Shown in pieces: positions 23,721-36,178 of a stretch of DNA of 64,000 nucleotides (the first letter of the stretch is position 1; each line of letters opens with the position of its first letter). Under the pieces are notes generated by a model that searched no databases, had not been told where the DNA came from, and saw only the letters and a list, made by a program, of their open reading frames with translations. Source of the DNA: Nyssa sinensis (taxonomy: Eukaryota; Streptophyta; Magnoliopsida; Cornales; Nyssaceae); the NCBI GenBank assembly GCA_008638375.1, contig CM018041.1:9696627-9760626 (forward strand), given 5' to 3'. The translations under genes were made by a program, and so were the position numbers.

Positions 23721-24708
23721 AACATTGATCCATTGACAAGCCATTCAAATTCTTTCTTTTTTCAAAATTATTATTATATACTGGAAAGCCTTGATTATTA
23801 TTATTTTTTTTATAGGAAACGGTCATCCAATAAAAGGCATGGCTTACATGATCTTTATTTAGGAAGATCAACTGCTTTTCTAACGAATAAGACTGCTTTT
23901 CCAACGAATAAGACCTTTGACGGATTTAAGATCAATGTCCTATTCGCTTGGGGTGAGTATTTATTTTTTAAATATATGAAATTTATATTTTTTATTATTT
24001 TATTATAATATTTTTTTTTTAAAAAAAATGCCCCCCCTTTATTTGTTTAGATTTTAAAAAATAAATTTTTAATTTTAAAACGTTGGATACGCTATTGACA
24101 AACTATTAATTTTAATTTTTTTTACTATTTTATAATTCAGATTCTTATATCTAAATACATTTTCACAATTTTTAAAAAATCAATATTTTGAAACAAATTA
24201 TATCTGCATTACATTTTCACAATTTTTAATATTCTTAAAAAATGTGATCGGAATTTAATACATTTAATTAAATATGATATAAAAAATTTAATTTTATTCA
24301 AATTTAATAATTAATTTAATAAAAATAACAAGATTTAACAAATTCAATTAATTAATATAACATATATTAATTATTAAATTATATAATATTTTTTAAAATC
24401 AAAGTTATATATCATAAGTTTGGCATATTATAAAATAATATTTTATATGTATAATATAAATTATAATATAATATTTTATAAATATAATATATATTAATAT
24501 TATTGTCAAATCAAATAAAATTTAAATTGATAATTAATTTCTTGGAATTTGAACCATTATTTGAATTTAAGATTAAGTTTTGGATTTTGTTTTTTAGTTG
24601 ACTAAACAAATAAGTTTTTAAAATTTGTTTTTGAATTGATAACCAAACACCACCTAACATTGATTGTTGATCTTTTCATTTTATTATTTTATTATTTTGC
24701 ATTGTCGG

Positions 24709-25248
24709 TAGAGGTGTCAATTTTTAACACGACACGACAACACGATTCGAACATGACACGAAGTTAACGGGTTTAAGTTTAGCATAAATAGGTTTGGATT
24801 ATGAACGGGTTGACACGTATAACACAATTAATAAATAGGTCGGGTTTGAGTTTTACTAGTGTTAACACGACTTAACACGTTTAATTATAAAATATATTAT
24901 GAGTTAAGGTAATTCATCTCACATAAAATATTTATCAAGGTTTTGAGATTTTTTATTTATAAAAGAGGTTTCTACTTTAATTTAGCCCATGTCCAAAGTT
25001 ACTAAACTTGAAAATTATTTATACATATTAAAAGATAAGTAAATTTTTTTCATTTAAAAATAAAAAATTTAAAATAAAAGAGTTAAGTGGGTCGACACGT
25101 GTAACCTGTTTAATAAATGAGTTGGGTTTGAGTTTTGAAACTTGACACGATTAGTTAATAGTGTCGGGTTAAGGTTCACACATATTTTCGAATATATATG
25201 TCTTGACACGACCTGAAGACGACACGATAATACGAATTGACACCCCTA
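24709..25248. mobile_element. Non-autonomous hAT-like element (RGGTGTCAA family), 540 bp
   Basis: The left end TAGAGGTGTCAATT and right end AATTGACACCCCTA are nearly perfect inverted repeats. The subterminal parts repeat ACACGACACGAC-like motifs on both sides. Flanks attgtcgg (24701-24708) and attattgg (25249-25256) match at 6 of 8 bases, consistent with an aged 8-bp duplication. No transposase is encoded. Confidence 0.75.
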
Positions 25249-27107
25249 ATTATTGGTGGTTGACTTTAAATTTATGAGTTGCTAATCGAAAAATTATTTA
25301 ATTATATCGGTGTATTGTATTCGAGTTAATTAATATTTAATATATTAATAAAATTATTTATTATCTGTTAATGTATTAAATATTTATTGATTGATTTCTG
25401 TATTCTCCTTAATTTGACATCCAAGAGGTTTGGCTTCAACATTAAGATTTCGTGTCTAATCAGCACATGCAACATATAATTATGAATTATCCATGTGTAT
25501 CAGCCTTGATCAACATGTGCTAACTTTCTTTTGTTGTCTCTTTCCAACTTACCTTTGTATTTGAGATTGATGGAAGCGCGCAATAGTGAAAATGAGGCTT
25601 AAACAGTCTCTCGTGATTATTGCGGAAAATATGCCGGTTAATTAAGTCCATGGGCCATGCCCAACCTAATCCATCACAATCTTATACCTGCATTTGAAGT
25701 ACTACACCCGATGTTCACTACTAAAATCCAAAACTTAGTCAAAATAAATTCATAGTGCCCCTTTGGTTGAGAGCTACAAAAATGTTAATTGTTTGAATAA
25801 GAAGCTAATAGGATGAAGTAATTGTTTAATAGTATTAAATAATTAAATAAAATATTAAAAATATTTAACAAAACATTTATTAAATTTTATAATAAACTTA
25901 GATCAACTTAATAAAAATAAGTTAGAACTTATCAATTTAACACAAATTATAATTTAATAGAAAAATTATGGCCCTTGTGATCCATATGTGTGATTTGAAT
26001 TCTATGCAAACAACCTCTTAAATTTTACATTCTTTCCTCTTCTGAGAGAGCCTAATTTTTACTGGGATTTTAGTGCCTTTTATCTATACTACTTTTATTT
26101 AGAGACTAGTGGGTGTGTCTATTATTTGGCTTGACTTCTTATGTAGACTCATCAACCTATTTTTTATACTCTCAAATGTCAATGTAGCTTTTGACATGTG
26201 AGGGGATAGTCACTCAAGGGAAAAAGCTTTCTATGAATTTGGTACGCTACGTGGTGGGGTGGTGTGATATTTCAACAACTCTTTATAATGTCTATTAATG
26301 ATTCATCAAGAAAGATAGAATTATAATACATAAGGGACGATTTTATTAAAAGAATATATATTAAAATAGTGATGTACCTATTAAAAAAATCTTCTTACTC
26401 TTAAGTTTTGTCGGCAAGTGGTATAAATAAATAATGGAGATACTGAAACAATTGATCTTGAGACAAGTAATCTCAAAGTCTCTCCATTTTAATTAATCAT
26501 AGTGTACCTTTTTCTTTTTTCTTTTTTATGGGTAGATAAGTACTATTTTGGATCAGTTTATGTAATATCCCGATCCGGGATATCGGGTCATATGACACGT
26601 ATTACGAGGCAATGAAAAAGTTGTGTAAAGGTATTTACACTAAAGAGGAAAATTGATTAATTAAAAAACTAATTAATGTATGATATTGGAATATATTTAA
26701 TTATTAAAATTTAATATAAATAAGCACACATATACACACATTATGGTGTATTGTGTGTATATTATGAAATGTGCATAAATATATATATATATATGTATAA
26801 TTACATGTATACAAGGGAGGATATATATATATATATATATAAATGTATATACATGTGAACAGTGCAGTGTGTGTGTGTGTGTCGGCTAGTGTGTGTGTCT
26901 CCATGTGATGGTGTGTGTGATATATTATATATAATATGTATATATATATATATATATGAAATATCTTGCAAAAATTGAAGAGAAAGCTGAATAGAGAAAA
27001 AGTAAAATTTATTAGTGTAAGAGAATTAATTGAGAGGTGAAGGGTTCGGCCATGAGGTCATGAGGAGAGAGAGAGAATAGTAGAGAGAGAGAGGTCGGTC
27101 ACTTCCC

Positions 27108-27114
27108 TATAAAA
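27108..27114 (+). promoter_or_regulatory. TATA box inside solo LTR 1
   Basis: TATAAAA, preceded by a GA-rich block (27063-27092) and followed by a purine-rich leader, is the expected U3/R boundary region of the LTR. This solo LTR could still drive transcription rightward. Confidence 0.4.
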
Positions 27115-28346
27115 TTCCAAGCATGCAAACCATGCTTTCTTCTTGCAAAAGAAAACAAAAGAAGAAGAACTGAGAAGCTAAGGAAGGAATTAAAGCAAGA
27201 AAAAGGAAGGAAACCGAGAGAAAGAAGTTGAGAAAACTCAAGTTCCATTTTTTCTCTCTCTAAAATCTCTCCATGTATAATCTGTTTTTAAGCTTTTATA
27301 TTGTACATATGACATGGAAAACATGTTTAGATCAGTTTAAGAATGGATTTTGAGCTTCAAAATACATAAAAACACATAACCCAGTTGAGACAGCCATTGA
27401 AGACCTTGCCCATGGCAGGTCTGAACCGAGTTCTTTTAAACTTGTCTTGGCTTATCAAGGCTTCAAGAAGAAGTTACGAGGGTTATAAAAACCTACATCC
27501 GCGACCAAAAAGCTCAAGAAATCGACCCCATGTGGTGAGTTGCAGGCTACGGGTTTGGAACTCAAGCCTCTAAACTCTGTATTAAGTTCACCTTTACGAA
27601 TGGGGAATGAAACCCCTTGAACTAGGGATCAAAACAAGATCAACCGCATGGAAAATGAACAAGAAATAAACATTTACAACCGAAATACAGTTCGGATTAT
27701 CATGTCCAAAACCAAATTGATGAAGGAATTTTAAAGCCCAAAATGAATGCCAATCGATTTGTATGTCTTAGGAATAATTTGGGACCAAAACAGGGGAGGT
27801 TGGCTGAGTAGAAATGCACGAAATAGAAGAAAAAGAGAGACTGAAACTAGGGTTTTTCAGTCGGTGGAGTGGGGAAGATGAAGACGAGTCAACTCGTTTT
27901 AAAAATGGGGCTGAGTTGACTCGGACAGGTGGCAGCCTCTGGGCTTGCCACCGATTAATTGTAACGACGCCGTTTGGATTGTCGGTTGATTTAAAAAAGA
28001 GACCTAGGGCTGACGTCATCACGTAATAAACCAGATAGACCGGTTGGGTAACCACTGAACCAGACCGGTTCACTTATATTTGGACCAAACCCTCTGGTTT
28101 TCTGTTTTAATTAAAATGAAATAAACCAAACCTTTGGTTATTTACGGATTGACCCCAACTGTTTTGGGGAATTCTACTGTGGCCCAGATTTTGGGAATTT
28201 TGTACAAATACACCCCTGGGAAAATATTTAAATAATTAAATAATTAATTTAATTATTTAATAAATGAGGTTAAATTACTATTTTGCCCTTGTGGCATAAA
28301 TAGAGCAAACAGAGTCCAAATTTAACATATGAATAGTGTAATTTTA

Positions 28347-28820
28347 CTATTTTGGACAGTCTGAGATCAATGGTAGGGTCCGTTTTACGAGACGGAGCCC
28401 AGAAAAATAAATACACGTAAGGGGTAAATGACCAAAATACCCCTAACCCAAACTTTACAAGTTATTAGTGTATTCTCACTATCTTGGACCTTCTGAGTCC
28501 AATGGTGAGGTCCACAACACGAAATGGAGTCCCGAAAAATAAGGACACGTAAAGGGGTAAAAAGACCAAAATACCCCTGGTACCCCTAAAGCCGAAATGA
28601 GATCAGAAAAGGTCTAAATTAACTTTCTTTGACATCCCGGACTCAAAAATGGAGTCCAAATTACGAAACAGAGTATAGAAAAATGTGACACGTAAAACGA
28701 TTAAATGACCATTTTGCCCTTTTACATATAACAGTCCGAATTAAATGATTGGAAAGCCTAAACTGACTTTCTTCGACACTCCGGACTCAATGGTAGAGTC
28801 TATTTGACCAAAAGAAATGT
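28347..28820 (+). repeat. Four subrepeats of about 140 bp inside solo LTR 1
   Basis: A unit beginning near 28347, 28482, 28624 and 28768 repeats the motifs 'ggac..tc.gagtcaatgg', 'acgaaa(t/c)ggag' or 'acgagacggag', 'gaaaaat', 'acacgtaa' and 'gaccaaaatacccc' or 'gaccattttgccc'. The sister LTR at 40759-44015 has about two units (near 42244 and 42390), which explains part of the length difference. Confidence 0.65.
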
Positions 28821-30602
28821 CTAAAATAAAAAGACATAAAATTTGATGAATAGCATCTGTTAGATGACTATGAACTGAAACAATGCCAAAGTACTAATAC
28901 TAAGGCAAGTACGAGAAACGAAATACGAAAAGACACGATATGTAAACATGTCAAATAAATAACTTTAAATTAAAGTTAATGGAACTCCTAGAACAGTATA
29001 AATTGAAATAAATTCAATTTCTAACACATTAAACTATGTCATAGGTTACAAGTACGAGTTAAATTAAGTACCTATGAAATTGTGAAATCGTTTTAGGATC
29101 TAATACGATTTAAGCATAAGTTAAGGAATATCGAGATGATATTACAATGAATATGAAGTTGATGAGGTGTTTATGAATTGTTCTTAGGAACTACAAGGAA
29201 AGTGGGAAAGCGTATTTTAGCACTAACCCTAAAGAATCAAGGTGAGTAACCCTGTGTTTGAACTGGAGATTTAACTCCATGGATTTGAAAAAGTTTTAAG
29301 TTCAAAGATGTGAAGTATTTGAAGTTTCAAATTCAGTATTTACATGATTCAGCTTTAATAGTACTGTTTTATAACTCTATATGACATGCTCAGTGATTGG
29401 TATTTATCATAGTTTTCTTAAAACATATTTCAGCATGTCTAAAGTTTTAAATGCCAAATTTTGTTAAATATCCTGAATTTGATAGTTACAAGTATTTGAA
29501 GTCCTATTGTAGAAATTATACATTTCATGTTTTTAATTATTCATGAAAGTATCTATTGAAGAAGTTATGTGATAAATGTTTTACAAGATAAACGGTACTA
29601 AGTACCACCCTATGTGATGTTGAAATCCTTCGGGATTCAACAGTAAATGCCCGGTAGCAGGATCTAATCCCCCAGGCAAATGAGATCGACAGTATTGGCA
29701 GTAAAATGGGAGTCTGGTTCGAAACAGATTCCACCTAATTAAAGAGAAAAGATGACAAGTGATTTTGGAAATGGAAGCAGGTTTTACCTTCATTTTCAAA
29801 TACATATTGATGTGATTTAAGTTATATACTTATCTGATGAAGTACGAGTTTTGCTTGGATACTTTAAATGTTTTCAAGCCATTTGAAATGCATATGTTTT
29901 GAGTTATATACTCTATTTATCGAAGTACGAGTTTAGCTTGAATACCTTAAATGTTTCAAAGTTATCTGTTTTAAGAATGCATGTACCTTGTATTCTAAAT
30001 TGTATAAGCAATTGACAGTGAATGTTTTACAACTTTTATGTACTAAAAACCACTGCTAATTGAAAACCCCATGACGAACACTGGAATTGCTCACAAGCTT
30101 AGATTAGCTTACCCGGACTTTGTTCGGACCCCCTTTTCAGGTGATGCAGCAAACAGGGCCTTAAGGACATCGGCGATGAGTTTGGCTGTTTTTGGAAAGA
30201 TATGTTTAAATAGTTTTTCTTGAAGAACCTATAAACATTAGTAGTACGTTTTGTATTAATAGACAAGTAAGAATATGTAATAAGCCCCCAGGGCAACTGA
30301 ATATGTATGGTATTAATGTATGAAGTCTTTAAGTTTTAGTTATACTCTGAATGTGTAACCATGTATGCTATGTATGGAAACAACAGTATCGGACGGATGT
30401 GCCTAATTTAAAAATGAGAAAAGAAAAGAAAAAGTTTTTTTTTCACGCTTCCGCAACCACGTGAGCACATCTATTCGATACCGTTGCAGATGCGAGCCTT
30501 GTCTCGGGGCCTTCGGGTCTCGGGGCGGCGATCGCGATCCGGTGATCCGCTTAGGGTGGGTTTCGGGTCGTGACAGTTTACATATATAAGATTAATTTTT
30601 TT

Positions 30603-30735
30603 TTTTTGATAATAGCCAAACTCACTCTTTAAGCTCTAGTTGCAAATAAAAAATACAAAAGGGACTTGAATTCTAGACATTTAAATTTTATCCTTAACGT
30701 CTTTATCACTTGACCACATCTCCCAATGGTTAATC
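30603..30735 (-). mobile_element. SINE family S, copy next to solo LTR 1
   Basis: Minus-strand reading shows GATGTGGTCAAGTGATAAAGACGTTA (A-box region, degenerate), then TCTAGAATTCAAGTCCC (B-box region) and TTGCAACTAGAGCTTAAAG, matching 1110-1283. It lies 27 bases beyond the LTR end. Confidence 0.5.
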
Positions 30736-32864
30736 ATAGATTATTGTTAGTTCAATAGTTTGTCTCATAATTCATGTTATATCGAAGTTTTTATATGCAA
30801 TCACTTGGTCTAAAACTATTTGTACCTTGCGAGTCTTGATAAAAAGGGTATGCTCGCTCGATGCATGAGAGTTCTACTGCTATGGAGTTTGGATAAGGTT
30901 AAAAATATATAATATCAAGTAAAGAGATTATTTTCACGATTTAAATATTTGACTTTTAGGTTACAATAGAGCAAGTAACTTACCGTTACACCAAGTATTG
31001 TCCTCACCTTGTGAGTCTTGATTAATATATTATGGCTTAAAAATCACGAGTTTTATTTATTTTTTCTTTCTATTTGAGCGTTTTATGGTAGCTTGATAAC
31101 ATTTCTTTAAAATTTTCCTTCCATTCACTATTTTACAAAGGAAAATATTATATTTCTCAAAAATATATTTCAAATTTTATATTTTAAATGATATAATAAT
31201 GTAATATTAACATTGTTTTAAATCATATAATTAATGTCTTATAATAATATATTACTACATTACTTTCACATTATCTTAGATAAAAATATAAAATAATTCT
31301 TTTTTTTTTTTTACAAATTAGTATTTGGTGTTTGGTGTTTGGTGTTTTTCATTCCATCTTGGCCCATATCAGTAAGTTTCCACACAACAAAATATCTAAA
31401 AGCTTTGGTTGAAAGATGATAAATAAAATCAAACCATCCTCCTATGGCAGAGAATTAATTAATACTTTAATAGTTAGGTCCATGCATGGTGGCCCCTCCT
31501 CTTCCGGACTTATTGCTTGACTGTCTTCTCATAAAGTGCTGTGGGATTTCTTTCCCGTGAAATGATTAAAGGCAAAATGGTGCCTTCAGCCTTTGGATGG
31601 AAACAACTTTTATTCAGAGGATTTCTAGTGTTGTCAAATGAGGTAAGCCAACCTTATCTCTCCCAAGTCCAATCACTAAAGAAAGGGAAGGCGAGATGGA
31701 AGAATCCCTTAAAAAAAGTCTCATTAATTGAGAGAAATGTTTTCTAACTCAACGAGAGGGAGCCCACAGTTACAACTTAACTCTCTTATAATTAATATAT
31801 ATATATATATATAATTAATTTTTTTTATTAATTATTAAAATTTTCAAGTATTCTTTATTTATATATAATTTTCAGTTTAAAAAGAAAATATTATATGAAA
31901 CTTTTTAACTAATTTCAATCTTTTATAAAAAAAAATGTATAATGTCTTAACTTAAGCTATAATTTTTTTAATGTCCTTTTAAATTAAATAATTTGTGTAA
32001 AAGTACGTGGAAATGATGTGATGAAAACCCCTCCCCCCCCCCATTGTTATACTAAGAAAAATTAAATAAATTATATTTTTTACAAGTAATATGTCATAAT
32101 TTTTTTTACTTACAATACTTTTGTTCCAATTATATAGAGATACTAAATATAATTAATAAGGCATCTCATAAATAAATATATATATATATAAGTATATATA
32201 TATATATATGAATTTTTTTTATCTCTCTTATAATAATAATAAAAAAGATTTTTTTGAAAAAAAAATTAACTATTAGATAATAGAATTATTAATTATCCTC
32301 CATAAAACTAAGTTGATTGATTAAAAATTTAATAATTATTAGAGATTATTAATTTATCGAATATTAATTATAAGAAAATTAACTGTAATCAATTTTTAAC
32401 TATTTTACAGATTTAATTCTAGAATAATGTTATTGTAAATTCAAATTTAGATGAGATATAATTTTTTAATCAATAAATGACTTAAAAATGAGATTTCATT
32501 TCCTCTGAACTACTTTATATCAAATATTTTCTAGATGTTTAGAACACCCTACTTCTTATAAACATCAACTTGCAGTACATTACCACCCTTAAATATAACA
32601 CTGTGTATTTAAAGTTTCAAAACTCTTCTCTTAAATATTTGAAAGGAATTAAAAGCATAAAAAGTATTTAATTTTTTTTAAATCTCAATTTTCTTTCTAA
32701 ATCTCTCTGTCAAACTGTCTTAAATGCGTGTAAACATAATATTTATCAAATTAAAGTTATTAAAATTACGATTTTTTTTTACAGTGGTGAGTAAAAGAAA
32801 TTCCTTTTTCTTTTGTGATTAGTTTGTCCCAACTGATTCTTACTTGAGATTCTCCTTTTGGGGC

Positions 32865-32867
<3 letters not shown>

Positions 32868-32919
<52 letters not shown>
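32868..32919. repeat. Compound microsatellite (CT)n(CA)n
   Basis: About 15 CT units followed by about 11 CA units. Confidence 0.9.
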
Positions 32920-33595
32920 TTGGACTCGTATATTCTATTTCTATCATAGCTCCCTAAATAATTTTTTTGAAAATAAATGATAACAATGTAATTTAAAAAG
33001 TATTAATTGTAGAAAAATTACTGCAAAAAATACAAACGCCTCTCACGTATCTTCTGTCCACCCTCCATTTTTCTTCTCTTCCACCAACTATTTTTTATTT
33101 GATTTTTTAAAGATATATAGCTGTGTAATTACGATGATTTATTGAATTAGAATGCCCTTCTATCAAGGTAATTTCCTAAATGGGACTGCCATAATGTGGT
33201 CCTGATCATATATGTAAATCTGTAATATAGAGAGGGGCTAATTATCATTTATAAGCCCAAGATCTTTAGCTACACATGTTATACTTTAGTTATTTATAAA
33301 TGAGGAGGCTCCAAATCAACGTATTTGTGTCTTGTCGTGTCGTGTTTTTATCTTTGTTTCAAAGATTTCTCCAAACTGATCCTTACTCGAGGTTTTTTTT
33401 TCAGGACTCCATTCTCTACGTCACTTCGACTCGTATCTTCTATCATAGCTTTCTAATAATTTATTTTTTTAAATTAAATGATAACCATGTAATCTAAAAA
33501 TATTAATTATTGAGAAATTATTGCAAAAAATACAAACTCCTCGCACTTTTGTCACCATCGGTTTCTCTTCTTTTCCATCAATCATTTTTTATTGG

Positions 33596-34060
33596 GTATA
33601 TTATAGTAATATTTTTTTAGTTTTTTGACAATTATACTGACCTTCACTGATATTTGAAATTATACCGACTTTTTCTATTTTACCTGACAATATAAAATAC
33701 TTTCTTTTAGTAAATTTTTTAATAAAAATGGTAAAATTGGCCCTTTTATTTTAATTTTTTTGCATTTTTTTTTTCAATTTTGATAAACTTTTTTTTAAAT
33801 ACTTTTTATTTTATATAAAAATAAATTTAATATTTTAATCAATATTTACTTAGAAAATGGAAAAAAAATAAAAAAGAAACTGGTCAAAATTTTTAAAAAA
33901 TTGAAGAAAGAGACAATTTTGTTACTTTAAAAAAAAAATTGACTAGAAAAAAATATTTATATATTATCAAATAAAATATGAAAAATCAATATAATTTTAA
34001 AATTTTTAAGAAAAATTAATGTAATTATTAAAAATCTAAAAAGAATAAGTATAATTTATT
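33596..34060. mobile_element. MITE of the AAATTACNCTGAC family, copy 2
   Basis: Shows 'ttatactgacc' and 'ttataccgac' near the left end and 'aagtataatttattc' at the right end, with the T-rich and A-rich inner arms shared with 16619-17030 and 38700-39160. It interrupts the duplicated block at 32830-34470. Confidence 0.5.
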
Positions 34061-34203
34061 CTTTTTATTTGATATTTCAAACACTTGTACAGGTGTGTAA
34101 TTACAATGATTTGTGGAATTAGATTGCCTTTCGATCAAGGTAATTTCCTAAATGGGACTGCCATAATGTGGTCCCACTCATATATGTAAATGTGTATTTA
34201 TTT

Positions 34204-34234
<31 letters not shown>

Positions 34235-34366
34235 GCCTAATTATCATGACTGCCATAAGGTGTGTAATTACGATGATTTCTGGAATTAGATTGCCTTTCG
34301 ATCAAGGTAATTTCCTAAATGGGACTGCCATAATGTGGTCCCACTCATATATGTAAATGTGTATTT

Positions 34367-34405
<39 letters not shown>

Positions 34406-35511
34406 GGGGGGGGGGGCTAATTATCATTTATGAGTCCAAGATCTTTAACTATGCTTTAGTTATTTATATATTCCTGCTTCTTGTCAAAAATAGATTGGGT
34501 GTGGTGCAACATAACTTATTATCCTATGATCGCATTGATTAGGGTACTCTTGGTCCTACTACATTTTCAACGATGCAAAACTTTACCATAACTCACGGAC
34601 ATCATATTCTCAGCCCATTCACATTCATGGATGGCCACAGATATACACATCATTCATACATAATACATTTATGCACACACATACGTATTTATACACATCC
34701 GTGTGTATATCTATTCTCAAGACGAATGCAATGGATTATCGAAAGTGGGAAAATGCTTTGGTATATCAACTTTGTTTTCCGCATAGATTTATTTGCTAAT
34801 GTGTAATAATATATTTGAAACTAATAAATATGTTTTTATTTTTTATTTAAATTTTGAAAAAATATACTATTTCATATCATCGAATAAATCAATAAATAGA
34901 TAATGATGTTGAAAAAGTGACAACGTCATTATCTCCTTGTAATAGTCAGATTTAATTTTTAAATTTTAATTATTAATAATTAATATAAAAAATTTAAATT
35001 TAAATTATTTAAATTTTACTTTTAATATTATTATCGTTCGATAATACTTCTAAATAGTGGGACAATATCATTTTGATTTATATATCATCACAATATGTGT
35101 GGATACACAGGAACTCCAACATATTCATTGGAAAGTCACTATTAAATAATAATATCATTAACATATATAGATAATTATAATAATAAAAAAAATTAAATAA
35201 TGATTCATCACTCACGCCTTCTTACTTGTGACGGCATAGAATGGACCTATCATCTTGGCCACTAACGGCCTTATTCCTTGTATGTGCATTAAATATTTTT
35301 CTTAAAAAATGAAAAAATCAAAACAAAGTTAATAGAATTAATGCAAAGTAGACAACCCTCTTTTTGACTGAAACAACCCATATGAAAGAAAAATCCAATA
35401 TAGAATATATCATAAAAAGCTATTTCTTATCACTAGCATAGCCAAACAAAAGTCATCCACTATCACCACTACCACAACCACCATTACCGTCACAAGGCCA
35501 TAGACCCTTCT

Positions 35512-36178
35512 ATGGAAGAAAAACAAAAGAAGAACAAGAAGCAGAAACAGCAGCACCCAAATGATCAAACCACAAAACCAACATCATCAGATTTCTCATT
35601 CAAACCCAGTTCAGACGTGAAGGGACTCCGTTTTGGCGGCCAATTCATCGTAAAATCGTTCACCATCCGGCGGGCAAGGCCTCTCGAGCTCTTGCGCCTC
35701 CTCTCTCTCCCAACCTGCAACAAGCAAGCCCAATACAAAGCTACCTTTTCCATCAACAACAGCTTTCTTGCCCACAAACTTCACAATTTTGGCTCACCAT
35801 GCATGGCACACTCTCACACTAGGCCTCGGAACAAAGAAGTCTAAAGTGCTGCTATTCGTTTTTGAATCGGAGAACATGAAGGCGGCGGTGGAGCGGATAT
35901 GGCCGGCGGATATACCGCTGGGAGAGGTGAATAAGAAGCTGATAAGGGGGCTGACTGGTTGCGAGATGGCTCGGTTTAAATTCAGGAAAGGGTGCATCAC
36001 CTTCTATGTCTATGCAGTCAGAAGAGTTGGAAGTTTGGGGTTCTCTTGTGCTGATGATTTGAGGACAGTTTTACAGTCTGTGGTTGCCCTCAAAGATTTC
36101 TTGGATCACACTGCAATGCTTGCCATGCCCCATCAGAGAAGCATCAGTTATGCAGCTCCAGTCGCCATGGCTCATTAG
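35512..36178 (+). CDS. Conserved plant protein of unknown function, one frameshift
   Basis: A single-exon gene of about 221 residues once one extra base is discounted. The N-terminus (from MEEKQKKNKKQK) is lysine- and glutamine-rich and disordered. A conserved core then begins at KGLRFGGQFIVKSFTIRRA and ELLRLLSLP. In the next frame it continues AFLPTNFTILAHHAWHTLTL, GTKKSKVLLFVFESE, IPLGEVNKKLIRGLTGCEMA, FRKGCITFYVYAVRR and ends SYAAPVAMAH. I recognise the style of a plant-specific uncharacterised family but cannot name it or give a function. No signal peptide or membrane segment is evident. The frame changes at about 35709-35714: removing one base from CCCAACC gives SLPPATSK and restores the reading. 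Possible poly(A) signals (AATAAA) lie near 36371 and 36392. As written the gene is broken, but the conservation on both sides suggests a recent or artefactual break. Confidence 0.75.

Larger units (their letters stand above)
22258..26560. other. Intergenic region, GH17 gene to solo LTR 1
   Basis: The GH17 3' UTR probably covers the first 200 bases. Beyond it lie three repeat-derived blocks (22986-23205, 23403-23720, 24709-25248) and AT-rich sequence. The frame at 23733-24008 is low-complexity and not credible as a gene. Nothing else is recognised. Confidence 0.5.
26561..30575 (+). mobile_element. Solo LTR 1 of a long-LTR retrotransposon, 4,015 bp
   Basis: Starts TGTAATATCCCGATCC and ends GGTTTCGGGTCGTGACA, so it has the TG...CA form. 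The flanks gttta at 26556-26560 and 30576-30580 are a perfect 5-bp target duplication. There is no gag-pol, primer-binding site or second LTR in the window. The length and the TGTAA-NATCCCG/GGGTCGTGACA ends suit a Gypsy element with long LTRs; the lineage is inference. The same family occurs inverted at 40759-44015. Short frames inside (27385-27573, 27768-28073 and others) are not genes. Confidence 0.85.
32830..34470. repeat. Local direct duplications, three copies of a 160-bp core
   Basis: The core 'gtaattacgatgatt...atcaaggtaatttcctaaatgggactgccataatgtggtcc' occurs at 33121-33260, 34094-34250 and 34260-34430. An adjoining block (32830-33070, with 'gactcgtat' and 'attgcaaaaaatacaaac') recurs at 33365-33540. 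The order suggests one larger duplication split by the MITE at 33596-34060, then a second duplication of the core. Confidence 0.65.
30576..35511. other. Intergenic region, solo LTR 1 to the unknown-function gene
   Basis: Holds a SINE fragment (30603-30735), AT-rich DNA, a locally duplicated block (32830-34470) and a MITE (33596-34060). A 130-base piece at 32255-32385 recurs inverted at 44034-44147. No gene is seen; the frames at 31541, 33300, 34168, 34357 and 34573 are short and partly microsatellite. Confidence 0.5.

Noticed and set aside
27385..28073. Frames of 62-101 codons at 27385-27573, 27768-28073 and 27814-28026
   Set aside because: They lie inside solo LTR 1, overlap on opposite strands, and resemble no protein family.
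34168..34542. Two frames around (TA)n(GA)n microsatellites
   Set aside because: Their IYIYIYIERERE-type peptides come from the dinucleotide repeats.
34520..34545. GATCGCATTGAT, as in the core of miR393
   Set aside because: Only 12 bases match and no complementary arm is nearby, so chance is the better explanation.
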